From positions 1,240,001 through 1,304,000 of the forward strand of contig NZ_CP041743.1 in NCBI RefSeq assembly GCF_007556815.1: a DNA stretch of 64,000 nt, in the 5' to 3' direction. The notes below the pieces were generated by a model. It did not search any database. It was not told the DNA's origin and saw only the letters and a program-made list of their open reading frames with translations. Positions within the stretch are counted from its first letter, which is position 1. Every line of letters begins with the position of its first letter. The DNA comes from Paraburkholderia megapolitana (GTDB lineage: Bacteria > Pseudomonadota > Gammaproteobacteria > Burkholderiales > Burkholderiaceae). The position numbers and the translations under genes are program-made. Below are positions 62,855 to 64,000 of this stretch, piece after piece.

Positions 62855-64000
62855 ATGCCGAGCATCGCTAACAGGGTCAACGAAATCCGTCCGTCACCGA
62901 CGATCGCAATGAACGTGCGAGCCGCCGAACTCACGCGCGCCGGACGAGACATCGTGCCTTTTAGCCTCGGCGAGCCCGACTTCCACACCGCTGAAAACAT
63001 CAAGGCTGCCGGTATCGCGGCCATCAACGGCAACTTCACGAAGTACACGGCAGCGGATGGCTTCGGTCCGCTGAAGAAAGCGGTGGCGAACAAGCTGCTG
63101 CGCGAGAACCACGCGCAGTACGAGCCGGGTCAGATCGTCATCGGTTCCGGTGCCAAGGTCATCTTGCTGGCCGCCATCATGTGCACCGTCAACCCCGGCG
63201 ACGAAGTCATCATCCCCGCGCCGTACTGGGTCACCTATCCGGACCATGTGCAGATCGCCGGTGGTACGCCTGTCTTTGTAGCGTCCGACGCGGCATCGGG
63301 CTTCAAGCTCACGCCCGAAAAACTCGCGGCCGCGCTGACCAGACGTACCCGCGCGCTCATCTTCAACTCGCCGACGAATCCGAGCGGCGCGATCTACACA
63401 CGCGAGGAAATTCAGGCGCTCGGTGCGGTGCTGAAGGACTATCCGGACGTCTGGATCATCACGGACGAACTGTACGAGCATCTCTACTACGACGAGCAGC
63501 GCACAGTCACTTTTGTCGAAGCCATGCCGAAACTCGCGGGGCAGATCATCACGATCAATGGTTTCTCGAAAGGCTATGCGATGACAGGCTGGCGCCTGGG
63601 ATTCGCGGCCGGGCCGCAGCAGGTGATGAAGTCGATTGGCGATCTTTTGAGCACGATAACCGGCTCGCCCAACAGCGTGGCCCAGGCGGCGGCCATCGAA
63701 GCGCTCGAAGGCGATCAGTCGCACATCGAGCGCAACCGCAAGACGTTCCAGGAGCGCCGCGACTTCGCGTTGCAACGCCTCGCGCAGATCCCCGGTCTGA
63801 AGGCGATCAAGCCTGCCGGTACGTTCTATGTGCTGGTCGATTGCGCAGGATGGATCGGGAGGGTAACGCGTGGCGGCCGTGTGTTGACGAGCGACGTGGC
63901 GGTCGTCGAGGCACTGCTCGAAGAGGCCGATGTCGCTACGGTGCCGGGTGAGGTATTCGGAGCGGGGCCCTTCATCCGCATGTCCATCGCGCTTGGACAC
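62855..64000 (+). CDS. Pyridoxal-phosphate aminotransferase, AspC-like (cut by window end)
   Basis: 382 codons are visible from ATG 62855 to the last base, with no stop, so only a short C-terminal part (probably 10-30 residues) is missing. VPFSLGEPDFHTAENIKAAG, IFNSPTNPSGAIY, ITDELYEHLYYD and Lys239 in INGFSKGYAMTGWRLGF mark the aspartate/aromatic aminotransferase I-alpha-type subgroup. It transfers amino groups between aspartate, aromatic or similar amino acids and 2-oxo acids. It follows the leaderless solute-binding-fold gene and may be cotranscribed. Confidence 0.88.
   Translation, partial: MPSIANRVNEIRPSPTIAMNVRAAELTRAGRDIVPFSLGEPDFHTAENIKAAGIAAINGNFTKYTAADGFGPLKKAVANKLLRENHAQYEPGQIVIGSGAKVILLAAIMCTVNPGDEVIIPAPYWVTYPDHVQIAGGTPVFVASDAASGFKLTPEKLAAALTRRTRALIFNSPTNPSGAIYTREEIQALGAVLKDYPDVWIITDELYEHLYYDEQRTVTFVEAMPKLAGQIITINGFSKGYAMTGWRLGFAAGPQQVMKSIGDLLSTITGSPNSVAQAAAIEALEGDQSHIERNRKTFQERRDFALQRLAQIPGLKAIKPAGTFYVLVDCAGWIGRVTRGGRVLTSDVAVVEALLEEADVATVPGEVFGAGPFIRMSIALGH

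Overview
The window is GC-rich, densely coded DNA of a Burkholderiaceae type, most likely a Paraburkholderia/Caballeronia-like soil, plant or host-associated beta-proteobacterium. This rests on the OmpC-type Burkholderia porin, the Tat-exported phospholipase C, the many LysR/GntR/AraC regulators beside catabolic operons, and the absence of ribosomal or other core housekeeping genes. It reads like a metabolic and accessory region of a secondary chromosome or megaplasmid. I saw no rRNA, tRNA, CRISPR array, insertion sequence or origin.

Layout. 1-1168: the end of an unknown gene, then a Pro/Ser-rich protein carrying eukaryote-type SH3-ligand and RRxSxP motifs (candidate secreted effector). 1259-3693: a DHA2 efflux pump and an orphan CitE-like lyase. 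3694-4390: an AT-rich control region with repeats and palindromes. 4391-12534: an itaconate catabolic cluster of the Pseudomonas ich/ict/ccl type (MaoC hydratase, acyl-CoA dehydrogenase, class III CoA transferase, MmgE/PrpD protein, citramalyl-CoA lyase), then a LysR regulator and an MFS carrier. 12535-14808: an AbiE-type (type IV) toxin-antitoxin pair with an operator array and a toxin frameshift. 14888-17448: phospholipase C and a small lipoprotein. 17763-25192: glycogen debranching enzyme, a GH63-like glucosidase, zwf and polyphosphate glucokinase, a route from stored glucan to 6-phosphogluconolactone.

25211-36559: DUF72, LysR/F420-type reductase, an aldo-keto reductase/TIGR04076/XRE-cupin operon divergent from DUF3311 + SSS symporter + porin, an SMR pump, an SDR and an alpha/beta hydrolase that each lack a textbook catalytic residue, a CGNR regulator with a doubled operator, and an L-2-haloacid dehalogenase. 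36596-40398: lutABC and its GntR regulator (lactate oxidation). 40418-47845: a GntR-controlled 2-oxo/2-hydroxy-acid cluster (serine-glyoxylate-type aminotransferase, ACS-family MFS, 2-keto-4-pentenoate hydratase, FAD/Fe-S dehydrogenase). 47860-49143: a FitAB/VapBC-like toxin-antitoxin pair and a small HExxH protein. 49190-59278: amino-acid genes (Thr/Ser dehydratase-like, aminotransferase, AraC with a DMT exporter, LysR with a DHA2 pump, M20 amidohydrolase with diaminopropionate ammonia-lyase, Lrp). 59365-64000: a small acidic protein, a YcaQ-like glycosylase, a LysR divergent from a leaderless solute-binding-fold protein, and an aminotransferase cut by the window end.

Most units follow one design: a regulator divergent from, or next to, a short catabolic or transport operon, with a visible inverted repeat between them. 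Strong hairpins separate several convergent pairs. None of these hairpins has a clear T-tract, so the terminator calls are moderate. All functions are read from sequence motifs and context only; no database search was possible.
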